Part shown: piece after piece, positions 11,635 to 23,700 of the stretch | Position numbering within the stretch: the first letter of the stretch is position 1 | How the letters are laid out: every line of letters starts with the position of its first letter | Assembly (NCBI GenBank): GCA_947652605.1 | Contig: OX393577.1 | Span: forward strand, 70,084,108-70,148,107 | Reading direction: 5' to 3' | Source of the DNA: Elmis aenea | Taxonomy: Eukaryota > Arthropoda > Insecta > Coleoptera > Elmidae | DNA: 64,000 nt | Made by a program: the position numbers and the translations under genes | Notes under the pieces: model-generated | Database searches by the model: none | Told to the model about the DNA's origin: nothing | Seen by the model: the letters and a program-made list of their open reading frames with translations, nothing else

Positions 11635-13593
11635 CAGTGGCGCACCCAGGATTTAATCTTGGGGGGGGGCGGGTTAAACGGTTTTTTTTTTTTGCAAATT
11701 CAATAAGATTTATAAAACTCATAAAAATGTATTTAAAGAATAAAATCAATTTTTTTTTTTTTTACAAAGCTCTTGAATAATTTCAGCTGTGGTTACAGTA
11801 ATATCTCTATGTATATATAGCAAAGCTAGTCCATTTAATCGTGATTGTGTCATCGTTGCTCTTAAATAGGTTTTTAAAAGGCGCAAGGTTGAAAATGACC
11901 TCTCACTGACGCATGTTGTTACCAGCAGCGTTGCAAATATTTTTAATAAGTTATATATGTTTGGATATATCATTTTGTCGCACTTCGAAATTGCATCAAT
12001 AGCATTTTTGCATGGATTTGTTGCAAACGGTTTTTCAAATTTTTATACCACAACTTGAATTCGGCGTTCAAAATTGCTGGATTTGTACAAGGTAAATCCC
12101 GGTCATAAAATTTACACAACTGGTGAAAATCTTCTATTTGATATTTAAAACTGAATGATTTGACCAATCTGTCATTCTATTTACAAAAATATACAAAACA
12201 TATAGCATACATTTTTATAAAAATTCTGTATGTCCGGTCATTGAACATTGAACAACTTTATGAATTTCGGTTTTTGTCATAAGGGTTAATGGAATCGAAT
12301 AAGTTGGTAACATTAAAAATTACATTTAAAAAAAATAGTCATCTGTAACTTGCTCAAAAAAATATATACCTTTAAAAAAAGTATAGTCCCCTTGGTGAGG
12401 GTCGAGTATTAATAATTTTAGGGTAGATGTTACATCATGCAGCATATAAATAGTTTTGACCTAATGACGTTTTTAATTAAAAAAACAAACAATTATATAA
12501 AGAAATTCATATCATTGCTCAGCGTCGTAGTTGACTATTTATATTTATAGGGAAGATGCAACATTTTATCCTAGATCAAACACTTTATAAATGGTTTTCA
12601 CTTAATAAATGATGAACTGCTTATTTTGTAACAGGTTGTTTAGTTTTTAAGTTAATTGACATGATCAAAAATAATTTAAAATGACTTTAAAATGATACAA
12701 TAAATATCGACTGCTCTCAAAAATCAGAAGTGTTTAATTTAAACTAAATACATAAAACTATGCCTGTTTAAAAAATAAAGTTTAATTTTAGTGAAACATT
12801 CAACCACTAATCAATTTGTACACGTAAATAACAAAATTTTGGCGGTTTTGTTAGGACGAAATAATATTAAAATATAAATATATATGCCCGCAAATACAAA
12901 AGATAAATATCTTTTACTGTAGAAGCAATTATTATTTAAAAAAAAAAAAATCGTAACGCTAACAGTAAAATAGTATTTAATTATATACACTTACTTTTTA
13001 AATTTCTTTCCTCTTTCGTTAGAAATTTTAACTCTTATTAACTGATTATGATTACACTGATTCACTGATTTACTAAACAGTTAACACAAAGGCGAACGAA
13101 TTCGTCCATTGTACTAAACAGCAATGACCTTTTTCTCACAATTTAGAAAAAGATGAACCAAAACAGAAACACATTTTTTATTGCTACACGTGTTGTATGG
13201 TAACCCCGCCGAGGGACGAAACTGACCAGACCGTAATAAAATTTTAACACAATGTGTCCCATGGTCGAAGAAGTAAAATACATTTATCTCAATCACTTTT
13301 ACAGTTATAACTTGTGGAATTTTTTTCTTGATTCCGCATTAATAAGAAATAAGCTTACATAAAAAAAAGTTCCCAAGGGGGGGGGCGATCGTTCCCCGCT
13401 GGATCCGCCCCTGGTAAATATAAATAACTAAAATTGTAATGTGATATTTCAAAACTAAAATTAATCAAAACCTATTTAAGAAGCAGCATGTCACAACACC
13501 GTCTTAGCGCTTTGTCCACTTTTTTGGCAAAAATTTTCTAGCCTGTTTGGGGGGGGGGGCAGGGCCCCTTGCCCCCCCCTGGGTGCGCCACTG
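11635..13593 (-). mobile_element. degenerate hAT transposon in the 3' flank of gene B
   Basis: The element begins CAGTGGCGCACCCAGG and ends with the complement CCTGGGTGCGCCACTG, with G-runs next to both ends. It is flanked by ACTGTGAT (11627-11634) and an imperfect ACTGAT (13594-13599). Gene A's flank holds the single uninterrupted ACTGTGAT at 6128-6135. On the minus strand, 11746-12170 encodes the C-terminal part of a ZMYM1-like hAT transposase. It is split by a frameshift near 11970, and the dimerisation motif CVSERSFSTLRLLKTYLR is readable. The rest of the transposase is missing. Near 13377-13415 a second hAT-like terminus (GCTGGATCCGCCCCTG) suggests a nested insertion. Confidence 0.85.
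11746..12167 (-). pseudogene. hAT transposase C-terminal fragment
   Basis: Two minus-strand open segments, 11970-12167 and 11746-11973, in different frames, together resemble the end of a hAT transposase: a spacer with FKLWYKNLKNRL, then the dimerisation region with TTCVSERSFSTLRLLKTYLR and LNGLALLYIHRDI. A frameshift separates them, and the catalytic core upstream is absent. It is part of the surrounding element and not a host gene. Confidence 0.8.
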
Positions 13594-13732
13594 ACTGATC
13601 ATAAGTAAAATACCAATACTTTTAATAACGTATTGCAAAAATAAATGCAGTCGACGTTATAAAATTTACCATTACTGAATTTCTTTTAACATATTTATTT
13701 GTGATTCGTGAATGCAACGTTTGACGGGAGTA

Positions 13733-13950
13733 CACCGGGTTTCATATAGCGACTACGCCAAGCATAAAGCTCAAAGCAAATCTGCCAGCCATCCGACGTG
13801 AAGGAGGTTCACCAGGTTTCATCCAGCGACTACGCCAAGCATAAAACTCAAAGCAAATCTGCCAGCCACCTGGTGATTAAGGAATGTGTACCGTGTATCG
13901 TCCAGCGACTACGCCAAGCATAAGCTCAAGCAAATCGGCCAGCAACACAG
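13733..13950. repeat. 77-bp minisatellite 3' of gene B
   Basis: About three units starting near 13733, 13810 and 13888 match the array at 6279-6460 (AGCGACTACGCCAAGCATAA, then CAAATCTGCCAGCCA). The third unit is more diverged. Confidence 0.7.
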
Positions 13951-14482
13951 GGAAAAGGCTAGTAAATCAGCGATGATAGAGTCTACCTCTAGGTCTCATC
14001 TGATCTGTCTCTGGTTTGCGTTCCTTTTATTCTTTTAGCTTTGTGGCACGGGGAGCAGTGTATTGTAAAATCCATCCAAATTTCCCGGTTTCGCGAATTA
14101 TCCGCGATTAAGTGATTAAAATTGTTGCAGTTCAAGTGCCCCTTTTTGTAGTAGATACAAAAAATAATAATACAAAAGTTGTTTGGCTTCACAAATATAC
14201 TGAGTGTTAAATATTCGCGGAACGATATGCAGCTTTGTTATTTTAAACACAACGTTTTATATAATCTTGTTTTCTTGTAGATAATTTTTAATCTTAAAAA
14301 AAAATATATTAAACATATCCTAGGTCTAAAATCTAAAATTGATATTTTTCGAGTTATAAATTATTTTAAATATTATCTATTTCTTAACGAATTAATACTC
14401 GAAAGACTTGAAAATTATCTGACATTATGACAAGAAATCTTTTGATGCAATAATTTTTTATTAATTAAGTTATATTGATATA

Positions 14483-14542
14483 TCTGAAGGGCCCATTAAC
14501 TCTGCTTGCACACGTGCCCATTCACTTCTTGCTACGCCACTG
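14483..14542. mobile_element. solo hAT-like terminus
   Basis: The segment ends in CTTGCTACGCCACTG, the complement of a hAT-style start CAGTGGCGTAGCAAG. It is followed directly by TTGATATA (14543-14550), and the same 8 bp occurs at 14475-14482. No matching left TIR is seen, so most of the element may be lost or the repeat may be chance in AT-rich DNA. Confidence 0.4.
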
Positions 14543-14715
14543 TTGATATATTAATCTTAAATTCAATAATTTTGCAATAATCACAGACTTATGTGTAGTT
14601 TCAATATTTAAAACTTGGTGCTAAAGAATATTCTTTAGATGTTTAAAATTTAAAATTTTAATAAGATTAACTAATAAGGTTCTTGCAGAACAGTATATTC
14701 TGAAATACCCTAAAT
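14543..14715. repeat. decayed copy of the transporter 3' flank
   Basis: The stretch follows the order of 5697-5870 and its gene B counterpart: ATATTAATCTTAAATTCAAT, ATAATCACAGACT, TAGTTTC, AAACTTGGT, CTAAAGAATAT, and GGTTCTTGCAGA. Many substitutions separate it from A and B. It lies upstream of gene C, so it is a relic of an earlier unit in the array. Confidence 0.7.
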
Positions 14716-14811
14716 TGAAAACAAAACGAATATACTAAAATAATAAATATATTTGTTGTGACCTCATTCTAATTCATGCTGCTTATTTCGTAAATATTTT
14801 ATTTTTCAACT

Positions 14812-14928
14812 AAATAAATCAAGCTGTCAAGTTACTGTCAGCCCAAAATAATTCATACAATGAATTTAAACGTGATTTAAACATTGACGCTGTTAATAGA
14901 TGACTTGTAATTTATTCATAAAAGAAAG
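14812..14928 (+). promoter_or_regulatory. conserved upstream block of transporter gene C
   Basis: Diverged version of the blocks before A and B: CTAAATAAATCAAGCTGTCA, AATTCATACAATGAAT, AACATTGACGCTGTTAATAG, CTTGTAATTTATTCATAAAA. Conservation over older divergence supports promoter function; the element that matters is not known. Confidence 0.4.
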
Positions 14929-14947
14929 AAGCTGTTAATATTGTAAT

Positions 14948-17858
14948 ATGACTGGCGTGCCAGTGCAAAGGTAAGCTAGCATTATATAATAAAAACTCTA
15001 GATTTAATTTATACAAAGCAAAGGTAAATATAACCACAAATTGTACTTATTAATATATCTACAGCGCTTTACTAAAGGCATTTTCGGGACTAATAAAGCC
15101 CTAGAAAAATATGTACCAAGTATTTCAATATTTGTACTACTTCAATTGTGATTAATTTAATTAACACGTCTATCGTTTATTTTTTTCCCTGCTTAATGAC
15201 ATATTATCATGATGTTAGGGCGCTGCTACGAATACCTTTCATTTAAGAAAATTAGAAAAGTATTTTCAAAAATAATGCTCATGATAGTAGTACAAAAACC
15301 GTTAAAGTTATTAACACAAAACATTGTGAAGTTATTTTTATTGTGCCTCAAAAATGTATGAGTAAGGGATGACTTTATTTTCAGTGCTCAAGAAAGATTG
15401 CAACAAAGCGGAGAAGATTATGATCCATATGTTCATAGAGAGGTCGCTCATTCAACAACGTAATTATGAAATGCTTCGCTGTACAAATACGTTTAAAATT
15501 TGTGTTATTTACAGCAATCTGCAAACGATTTTTCATGCTATAAAAGGATGTTTGGGGGTTGGTGTTTTGGCAATGCCAGAAGCTTTCAAAAATGGTGGTG
15601 TGTTGGTTGCTATAATTGGCACTGTAATTATGGCTTTCTTAATTACATACGCCATCCATATATTAGTAAGACATTATAACACTTATATGCGTTAACAATA
15701 CTATGTAGTCCTTCCACTTTTACGAAAAATGCAGCATTTTTTAATGTGTTATTTACAGGTCGACGCCCAATACATATTATGTAAAAGATTTCGGGTACCT
15801 TTGCTTACATATTCAGAATCTATGAAAGTTGCTTTGCTATGCGGACCACAGTGTTTGAAAAAGTTTGCGAATGCATTTGCGTAAGAAAATATTCAATTTT
15901 AAGATTTTAACATAATTATCGCACATGAGCATTGAGCAAATGATACAGAGACCGTAAAGAAACTCAAACTTTAATTTAATAGAAAGATAATGATACCTAA
16001 CGCGTAGTAACTTCAACTTCAAATAAACTTTAAATAACTTGTGGGTTGGAATTCTCGAACAACTTTACAATATTTTCACACCTAGATATAAGTGGCCATT
16101 CCTAGGCGAATTAAAGTACTTTATAATTTTTTTTTTCATGTTTTAGGATTGTGGTGGATGTCTTTACACTGCTGACCCTAACTGGCTTGTGCTGTTTGTA
16201 CGTTCTGTTTGTGGGACTAAATCTCAAAGCAATCGTTGATGAATATACGTCGTCACCCATAGCTCTCGAATTTTATATTCTGATGATTCTCGGACCATAT
16301 CTGCTGATTCTTTGCGTTCGAACTTTAACGTTTTTAGCACCCTTTTCGATAGTGGCTAACATTTTTACCCTAATTTCCTGCACCATAATACTTTATTACG
16401 TTTTTCGCGACGAACTACCTTACATTACCGAACTACCATTGGTTGGCAGTGTCCGCCAGTTTCCCTTGTTTCTTGGAACGGCTTGCTTCGCTAACGGAAA
16501 CACTGTTTTAGTATGTCTCTAATTGTTTTCATCTAAATTAATAACCAAGATCATTTAACTTTAGATGGTTGCTCTTGAAAACAATATGAAAACGCCTCAG
16601 GATTTTGGTACACCCCTGGGTGTATTAAATGTGTCGATGGGATTAACCTCTGTTATATACGTAGTCATTGGTTTTTGTGGATTTTGGAGATATGGAAATG
16701 ACGTTCAACCGAGCGTCACTCTTAATCTACCCCAAAATGAGCGGTACTTATTATATAAAATAAAATGGTGAAAGGCTGACCAACGGGGTATTATTTAATG
16801 TGATATTTTTTTAATGAAAAAGTGCATACCTTGGGATCAAATCTAGGTTACAAATATTTTATCTTGATCATCTGTATGTGTGAATTTTTTCAAAGCAAAA
16901 CGTGTGATTAACTTCATTCTTTTTAAGACAAAGTTAGCAACAAAATTATTTTAATCAGTGAATGAGTAGCAATTTGGATAATTTCGAATGCTACAGTAAG
17001 GATGTGTACCAACAGTATAACATTAAAAAAACATACATTTATGCCCTTTGACAATTTTACATATTAAAGTGCAAAACCCCAAATTACTAGTTGATGCTTT
17101 GTATTTAAATTTTATAAGTACGTAAACAAAAAATCTTGTGGAGTCAGGTCATTGTAAAAACGCCAAATTTGGAAGGACGATAATATATTATCCGACTTTT
17201 TATTAATACATTTGATTGTTTTAGTTTAGCAAATGCAGTGGATGGTATGTATTCCTTGGGAATTTATTTATCATATGGTCTGCATTGTTACATTCTTGTG
17301 GATATTTTATGGAATATGTATTTAATTAAAAAATTTGAATCGTGCAACTGCCAAATACTGTTGTTTTGGGAATATGTTATTCGTTTTTTAGTTGCAATAA
17401 TCACATGTAAGTAACGTTGTTGAAAATTTAAGTATAGAAATTGCTTAAAAGTAAGTGATAATTCAAAAGCTAAACTTCGTAAAATTATTCAGTTTGTGGT
17501 ATAAGTAAAAGTTTTCAAAGAACTGTCTTAAAAATGATGGCTAGTTGGTTGGTTTAAAGGTTATAATTTAATTAATATTTAATCTCTTGACTCTGTAGTT
17601 ACTCTTGCTGCAACAGTACCACTTCTTGGTCAGATTACATCTTTGTGTGGAGCACTTTTTCTGGGCACTCTAGCATTCATTTTTCCCGTGATCATCGACA
17701 TATGTACAAGATGGTCGGATACTGAGGGAAACCCCCGGTTGAGGCTATTCAGGAATGTTTGTTTGGGTATAATCAGTACAGTAGCAATATTATCTTCCGC
17801 TTATACCAACATCGTGGATATAGTCAAGAAGTTATCGGAGAAAAACAGCTCAAGATGA
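14948..17858 (+). CDS. SLC36-like proton-assisted amino acid transporter, copy C
   Basis: Eight exons join in frame: 14948-14970, 15385-15459, 15515-15665, 15759-15880, 16147-16510, 16565-16743, 17225-17406, 17599-17858, giving 451 aa. Exons 3-7 have exactly the same lengths and phases as in A and B. Only the N-terminal exons and the C-terminus (ending KKLSEKNSSR) are longer. TM1 keeps the canonical KGCLGVGVLAMPEAF, unlike A and B. Other marks are TYAIHIL, CCLYVLFVGLNLK, LAPFSIVAN, LENNMKTPQDFGTPLGVLN, FWRYGND and LVDILW. The FALE motif is replaced by FANG. Protein divergence from A/B is large, so C split off much earlier. Likely a membrane amino acid transporter; substrate unknown. Gene C converges on nocturnin. 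Confidence 0.9.
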
Positions 17859-18820
17859 TGTTCCACAAAGAAATTATCTTGACCAAAAATCTTAACGAAA
17901 ACGAATTTAATGTCTCATGAAATTCGCACTTTTCCTTAAAATACTTGTTATTATATGTACTATAGTTTAAAACAATATACATTTGTAATTGGTAGCGTAC
18001 ATTATTAAAACTTGCATTGTTCGTAAACTTGTACAATCGATTTTCTTAAACTTTTTGCATAAAATCCGATAAGAACAGGAAAAACGGGAAATTCAGTGTC
18101 GCGTATTACTATTGTTTGATATTTATTGCTAAGCTTTTGCAATTTGATCTATGGTACACCATTAATTAATACTTGCTTTATGTTCCCAAAAAATTTACTA
18201 GGTTTTTTCGACTGTTGTTTTAATTTTTTTAAAGAATTTCCATATTATTTTATATGCAAGCATATGCGAGTAGATTCTAAACCCGTTTTAAAGCAAAGGA
18301 AAAAAAAACAAATTAAAATATTGCTCTTTTAATTTCAATTCAAATATATAGAAACAATAAAAAATAATTTAAAAACGACTTTAGGTATGCTACCTTTCCG
18401 ATTTAATTATATATTCAAGTTAAACAATAAATTATGCTAACCTTACAGTAACTTAGTACAGACATCAGAAAACTGAGCACCATATACAGCTCAAATATTC
18501 GCAAAAACATTCTTGTAATCATAAGTACTGAAGTAATACTTAGTTACATTAATCCTTAAAACAGTAGCTAAACCGTTTTAAATATCGTAACACTAAATTT
18601 GCAGTATATTTTTGATTGCTGCTTACTCAGACAATTTCATGCGAATAAAACTACAATTATTAAAAATACGTATTTCTTATTGTAAAACCAAAATATTTTT
18701 ACTCAAATCCAGTTTTATAAAAACAATAATAAATTAATAAGTCATGCACAAGAGACATGCTAAGTATCCGATTTTTATGCTACATTAAAATTATTATCAC
18801 AAGAAGAGCCTTAAGAATAT
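17859..18820. other. convergent intergenic region between gene C and nocturnin
   Basis: AT-rich, no coding potential. A candidate poly(A) signal AATAAA for gene C lies at 18356-18361. Nocturnin's stop codon is at 18821-18823 on the other strand, so both 3' ends lie within about 1 kb. Confidence 0.5.
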
Positions 18821-20734
18821 TTAATATTTACAGGCGTCTAAAGGATTACCCAACCTAAAATCGCACACGAGAGAAAAGTGATCAGAAGGGTAAGAATACG
18901 AAGGAACTCGATCGGGCCCTATTTCCTCACCGGTCGGAAATTCAAGAACCGCATCTAGTTCCAAATTGTTCTTACTGTAAAACACGTAATCTATGGTGTG
19001 ACAGATTTCACCCTCTTCGCGGATCTTCCACGTGGTGTATGGCGGTTCGCGGACTGCTGGATGGACCTCGGGGTCTTCGCAGTTGGCGTATGCGCTCGAC
19101 AATTCTAAATGTTTGTTGTTAAGCATTGTGCTGTACAGTGGTTCTGATGGTTCTGCATTGAAATCACCGCATACGATTACCGGCCGGTTTTCACAATGAC
19201 CACCCACAAACTGTAACAAGTCTTTGGCTTGTTCGTTTCGCATCGAAGACAAGAGTGCGCCCTTTCGAGCCTTCAGATGTGTCGTTGCTATGCAAAGTTC
19301 TTGATCGGTATCCCGAACACGCAGCACCGTCATTAGAGCGACCTGCAACAATCAGTACATTTTAGGAAACATTTAAAAATAATGTAACATCTTCGGGGGT
19401 TAATCTAGGGGCGAGCGTCCACTGAAAAAGTGGAACGACATACGGTATGACAGTGACATGACAATTACGTCAATTTAAATCTATAGTCAAATTTTTGTAT
19501 CAACCTACCTGATTGCTTTGAACTCTCCAAACTTCCAATATTCTGCTCTCCGTTTTCACGAGTTCGAATTTGTTTCGGCGGTAAAAAATTGCACATCCAT
19601 CCGGCCCATTATTTCCTTGAATGTAAATACAGGGAGAATCAGGTTTTGGGAAGAAAAGGCCAGAATATCCTTGCGTGCCCAAGACATGCTTAAGGAAGTT
19701 GAAATGGTCGACTTCCTGAAAACACACAAAAACGATCTTTTAAAAATACTCTTAATCACAAATTTGCTGTTGGAAGTGTTTGCCTCATTTCGAGTCTGCA
19801 AACTACGTAAATTTTTTCGATTTTATTCAATTTTAAAACGGTTTCAGTACCTGTAAACAGATGACGTCAGGGCAGTATTCAATTATTTCTTCGACGATAC
19901 GATACTTTCTGAAATTCCAGTCCAACGCGTCGTCAGCAACGCGGGCAAAATTATCGTTGGCTACGCCCAATGCTGTAAAAAAAATTATTCGTGATATATA
20001 ACGGATAGTGAATTAAACTGGTGGCATCCATCATCAGTACATAAAAAGTTTACAGAACACAAAACGTGAATCTATTATCTTGAAAATTCTAGAGAATACG
20101 GACTTTTTTTGTGAATTTGGAATATACTGGCACTTACTTAGGAAAAAAAAAGTATTTTTGACTTACCTTGCGACAGGACGTTCCACTGCAGAATTCTAAG
20201 ATTGTACGGACTAGACACGAAGTCGCTGCAACCTGGAATCAAGCAATAAAGATAAACACATTTCTAATAAGGGCCAGACAGGAAAAAACTATTAACTTTA
20301 CGTTGTTCATGATATAAAATCCAAATTAAAACCTTTTACTTCTTTGTCAGTTTTTACATTAAAGGCAAAAACTTTACACCCAATTAATATTTATCTCAAT
20401 GACTGTTAGGCGTTTGTTATCCTTCAATTAAAAATAAATTATTGTTTTTGTAAACAACTTTACGCTAACACCTTTTTCGATAAAAAATATTACGTGGTAT
20501 GTTGATAAACGTACCTTTAGATACTGTATTAAGTTTTCGAAATTTAAAGCCATAGGCAACGCTCTCCTCTGATTCACCAGCCCGGCGAAAGGCCCTTTTA
20601 ATCATAGGATAAACCTGCAGTTGCTTCTGGCAATACTGAAGTAGTTCTTGTCTGCTCATGCTACCTGGCAGGCGCATTTCACTATCCTGGTTGTCCCCAT
20701 TGAGAATTTTGGGAGCGGAATTAAAACTGCCCAT
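18821..20734 (-). CDS. cu: nocturnin, short isoform starting MGSFNS
   Basis: Starting at the ATG at 20734 (two bases inside its exon), exons 20515-20734, 20167-20232, 19851-19972, 19509-19715 and 18821-19342 give 378 aa containing the whole EEP domain (about residues 85-370). The N-terminus MGSFNS fits the N-myristoylation pattern (Gly2, small residues, Ser6), so this form could be membrane-bound while the longer form could not. The ATG sits right after the acceptor TTGTTGCAG, so a non-coding exon must lie upstream; it is not identified with confidence. Whether this start is used is inference. Confidence 0.7.
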
Positions 20735-23700
20735 CCTGCAACAAACAAAATATATCATTCACTTCGCTAAAAACACAAAAATCGTTCTAATTGTACCTAA
20801 CCAACATGATTAAAGAATTTGTTTTGATGCTTCAACCACTTGTTAGAATTATCTACACAAACACGCAAAGTTTTTCTAATATATGTACTCAAACACACTT
20901 ACAAACACGTCATAATCGGTCCATGGACTTTAAAGTAATTAATAATGTGCAATATTTTAAATAAACAAATCTAACTATATTCAGATTAACAAAATTACGT
21001 TTTAGGTAGCCAGCTCTTCCTAAATAACCTGTTTTTCCATGTAGCCCTCGCTGTATTAAAGAAAATAATCATATAAGTAGCGAATTCTGATGCGAAATGA
21101 TTTTTGGATTCATTGGCAAGTCGTGATGAGTAATTTTTTCTCGTAATTAACATGGTTTTATGTATTTTGATATTGTAAAACTATTAACAGTTAAAGATAT
21201 ATCCAATGAGAATTTAAATTTTCAAACTGTCTTCAAATTTCATCAAGCAGTTGTTTATACTATTGCCAAACTACTCTTAAATAAAATATTTTTCGATTTA
21301 TTTAATGTTAAGAGATAAGATTTATAAGACTTTGTGCAGACGCAGAGTAAATTTATTTGCTTATTTTTAATTATTACAGCTACTATACTAAAATTGACGT
21401 ACCATTAAAAAAACTTGCAAAAATTCTAAGCATTACAGCTAAAATTATGAAGTAAAATAACTAAAAACTTCATAGGTGTTATCAAAAAATCTTTAATTGT
21501 CAAAAACTGACAGATTAATTTTTCCCAACAACCTTCAAAATCTCAGCGACTTCCTCAAGCGCGCTAACAAAATCCAATCGACTTTGAAATACCCGCTTAG
21601 TAATTTCTACTCAAACTTAAAAGTCCCTACACAACATGAGCCTCGTGATCAATTTATTTGACCGAGAAACGAAATAAATCCAAAAGTAATATAACAGCGG
21701 CCCAAAGAAATATTGTAAACTTTTGTTTATATGTTAATTAAAACGTTTAAGATTTGTTATATTTTAAAGCGATGTAATTAAATTAATATTAATTCATTAC
21801 GTACTAAGTATGACATGCGCACAACACACAATGAAATTTCACTTCGCTGTTTAGCTGTGATACTAAAATGTGACACTTCGACTCTTAATTAATAACAGGC
21901 AAAATTGTTATCAAAATCAAATGAATTTCAGTAGATAATTGCAAGATTAAATGTTAATTATGTTCAAACTTATAACAAAATAATTAGTAATACAAATTTA
22001 TTTATTTTTAACTAAACGCCAGAATATTTTTGATTGAGTTAAATAATTGCTCTTTCATAATTTTTTTTTTATATGATCTAAACGACGGATTTATTCTAGT
22101 TTCATCTAAATATTTATTTAACTGTACCGCCTTGTGATTATTTCAGGCTTATTCCGCAAAAAAATTTGAGGTTTCAAACCAAGTACGCTATGGGCTAACA
22201 TTTTGGATTGTGTAATAGCGCGCAACAAAAATGTATTGACCATTCTGCATGTATTAGCCAAAAAGTACCTTACTTTTGGAATAGCATGCGTTGCCAACAT
22301 ACTAGCCGCTCGCCACAGCTGTGCGTTATCGGTTTTTTGCGTTTTTGCGCACAATCTGGCTAGCTCGCGTCTTGACATTTTTAACAATTTCGAGCCGTGT
22401 TTTGAAGTGTTACTTGTTAATAATCATTAGTCGCGCGTGATTTGATACAGTTCTAATGAGTGTTATGTGTTTGTTTATTATGTACTGCTAAAGAAAATCA
22501 CGTTTGAAAGCGGCAGATCTTTGGCAGACTTTTGATTTGATTCGTTAAGGTAAGAAGCTAAAATTTTATCGTTTTGCGTTTGCGCAAAAGGTGCTGGCAT
22601 TGTTGGATATTGCTCAAGCCCAAAAAACCGATGTTTTGTTGCATTACTTATTGTATGTAATTGGTAATTGTTTACAACAATATTCAACATATTGCTTAGG
22701 ATAAGCAGTAGCTAAAATTTGGTTTATTTTGAATAATTTTGAACCCTATGAGACGCCGAAATTTACCGACAAGCGCGAATGTACTACTACATAAAAACAG
22801 CTCCATTCAACTCGTAATTTTTTACTTGGGTACCGAATAACTATGTTTAATTTACATAATTTATTTTGACTTTACTGGTTAGGCGACTTTAAGCAATAAA
22901 TTCTGATCCATACTTTTGCTGCAGCACTTACTTACCATTTAATATGATTGTGTATAAAACTTGGCATTACATTTACTAATCTTAGTAACATTATTTTTAA
23001 TTGAGCATATGCAAACATTTTACAAGCAATATGGATATACTTTTGTTTGCAAATACGCGTTCGAAACACTTATTTTGAAGTATGTTTTAATGGCAACTAG
23101 GAAATTAGTTTTTGAATATTCTGCCACATTTTTGGCACACGGAGTTATCAAAGGTATTTGATAGCGAAACAGGATGGTGACGTCACTACCTGGGAACATT
23201 TCTTTGTTACATCAATAGTTTTAAATATAAACATAGCGATAAGGGTGTTTTCTCTAGTTCATAGTACTGCATAGACATTTCCTTCTAAGACAATTTTACA
23301 GTGAATAACATGAATTATTTTATTATTAATGATATTTAAATTGATGAATAAAAAAAAGCTACTCCTATTATATTCATACAGATAAGTTGAACATCGATAT
23401 ATTTCAACGTTTTTTTCTTATGGTATGTATAATCTTTGTACTGCTACTTTAGAAGTGGCGAGTTTAAAGTTAAAAGATTGGCACTACTTTTATAATTATT
23501 ATAAACATGTTATTTTACCGTCAATCCTATCACCTGATGATGTAAAAAAATAATGATTAAACTACTGAACTGTTTACCATTTTTTGAGTCTACAACAATT
23601 ATTCGTTGAAAATTTAATAATAATATTGATATGTATTTAGTTCTTGGTAGTTATTTTACAATTTTATAACTAACACATATTACACTTTTCTTTTATTTTT

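Larger units (their letters stand above)
11045..14947. other. 3' flank of gene B, transposon debris and spacer to gene C
   Basis: Starts with a copy of the gene A 3' flank (poly(A) signal AATAAA at 11105-11110), is interrupted by a hAT relic (11635-13593), and resumes with the minisatellite (13733-13950). Then come unexplained sequence, a hAT-like terminus ending at 14542, a decayed copy of the 3' flank (14543-14715) and the upstream block of gene C. No host gene is seen. Confidence 0.6.

Noticed and set aside
13989..14192. 67-aa minus-strand ORF between genes B and C
   Set aside because: The end contains a CSPC string but no domain I recognise; it lies in transposon-rich spacer and is probably repeat debris.
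15837..16022. Minus-strand ORF over gene C exon 4 and intron 4
   Set aside because: It overlaps a well-supported coding exon on the other strand and has no family features.
19518..19856. 112-aa plus-strand ORF
   Set aside because: It is antisense to nocturnin exon 19509-19715 and the adjacent intron, whose frame carries the EEP motifs.
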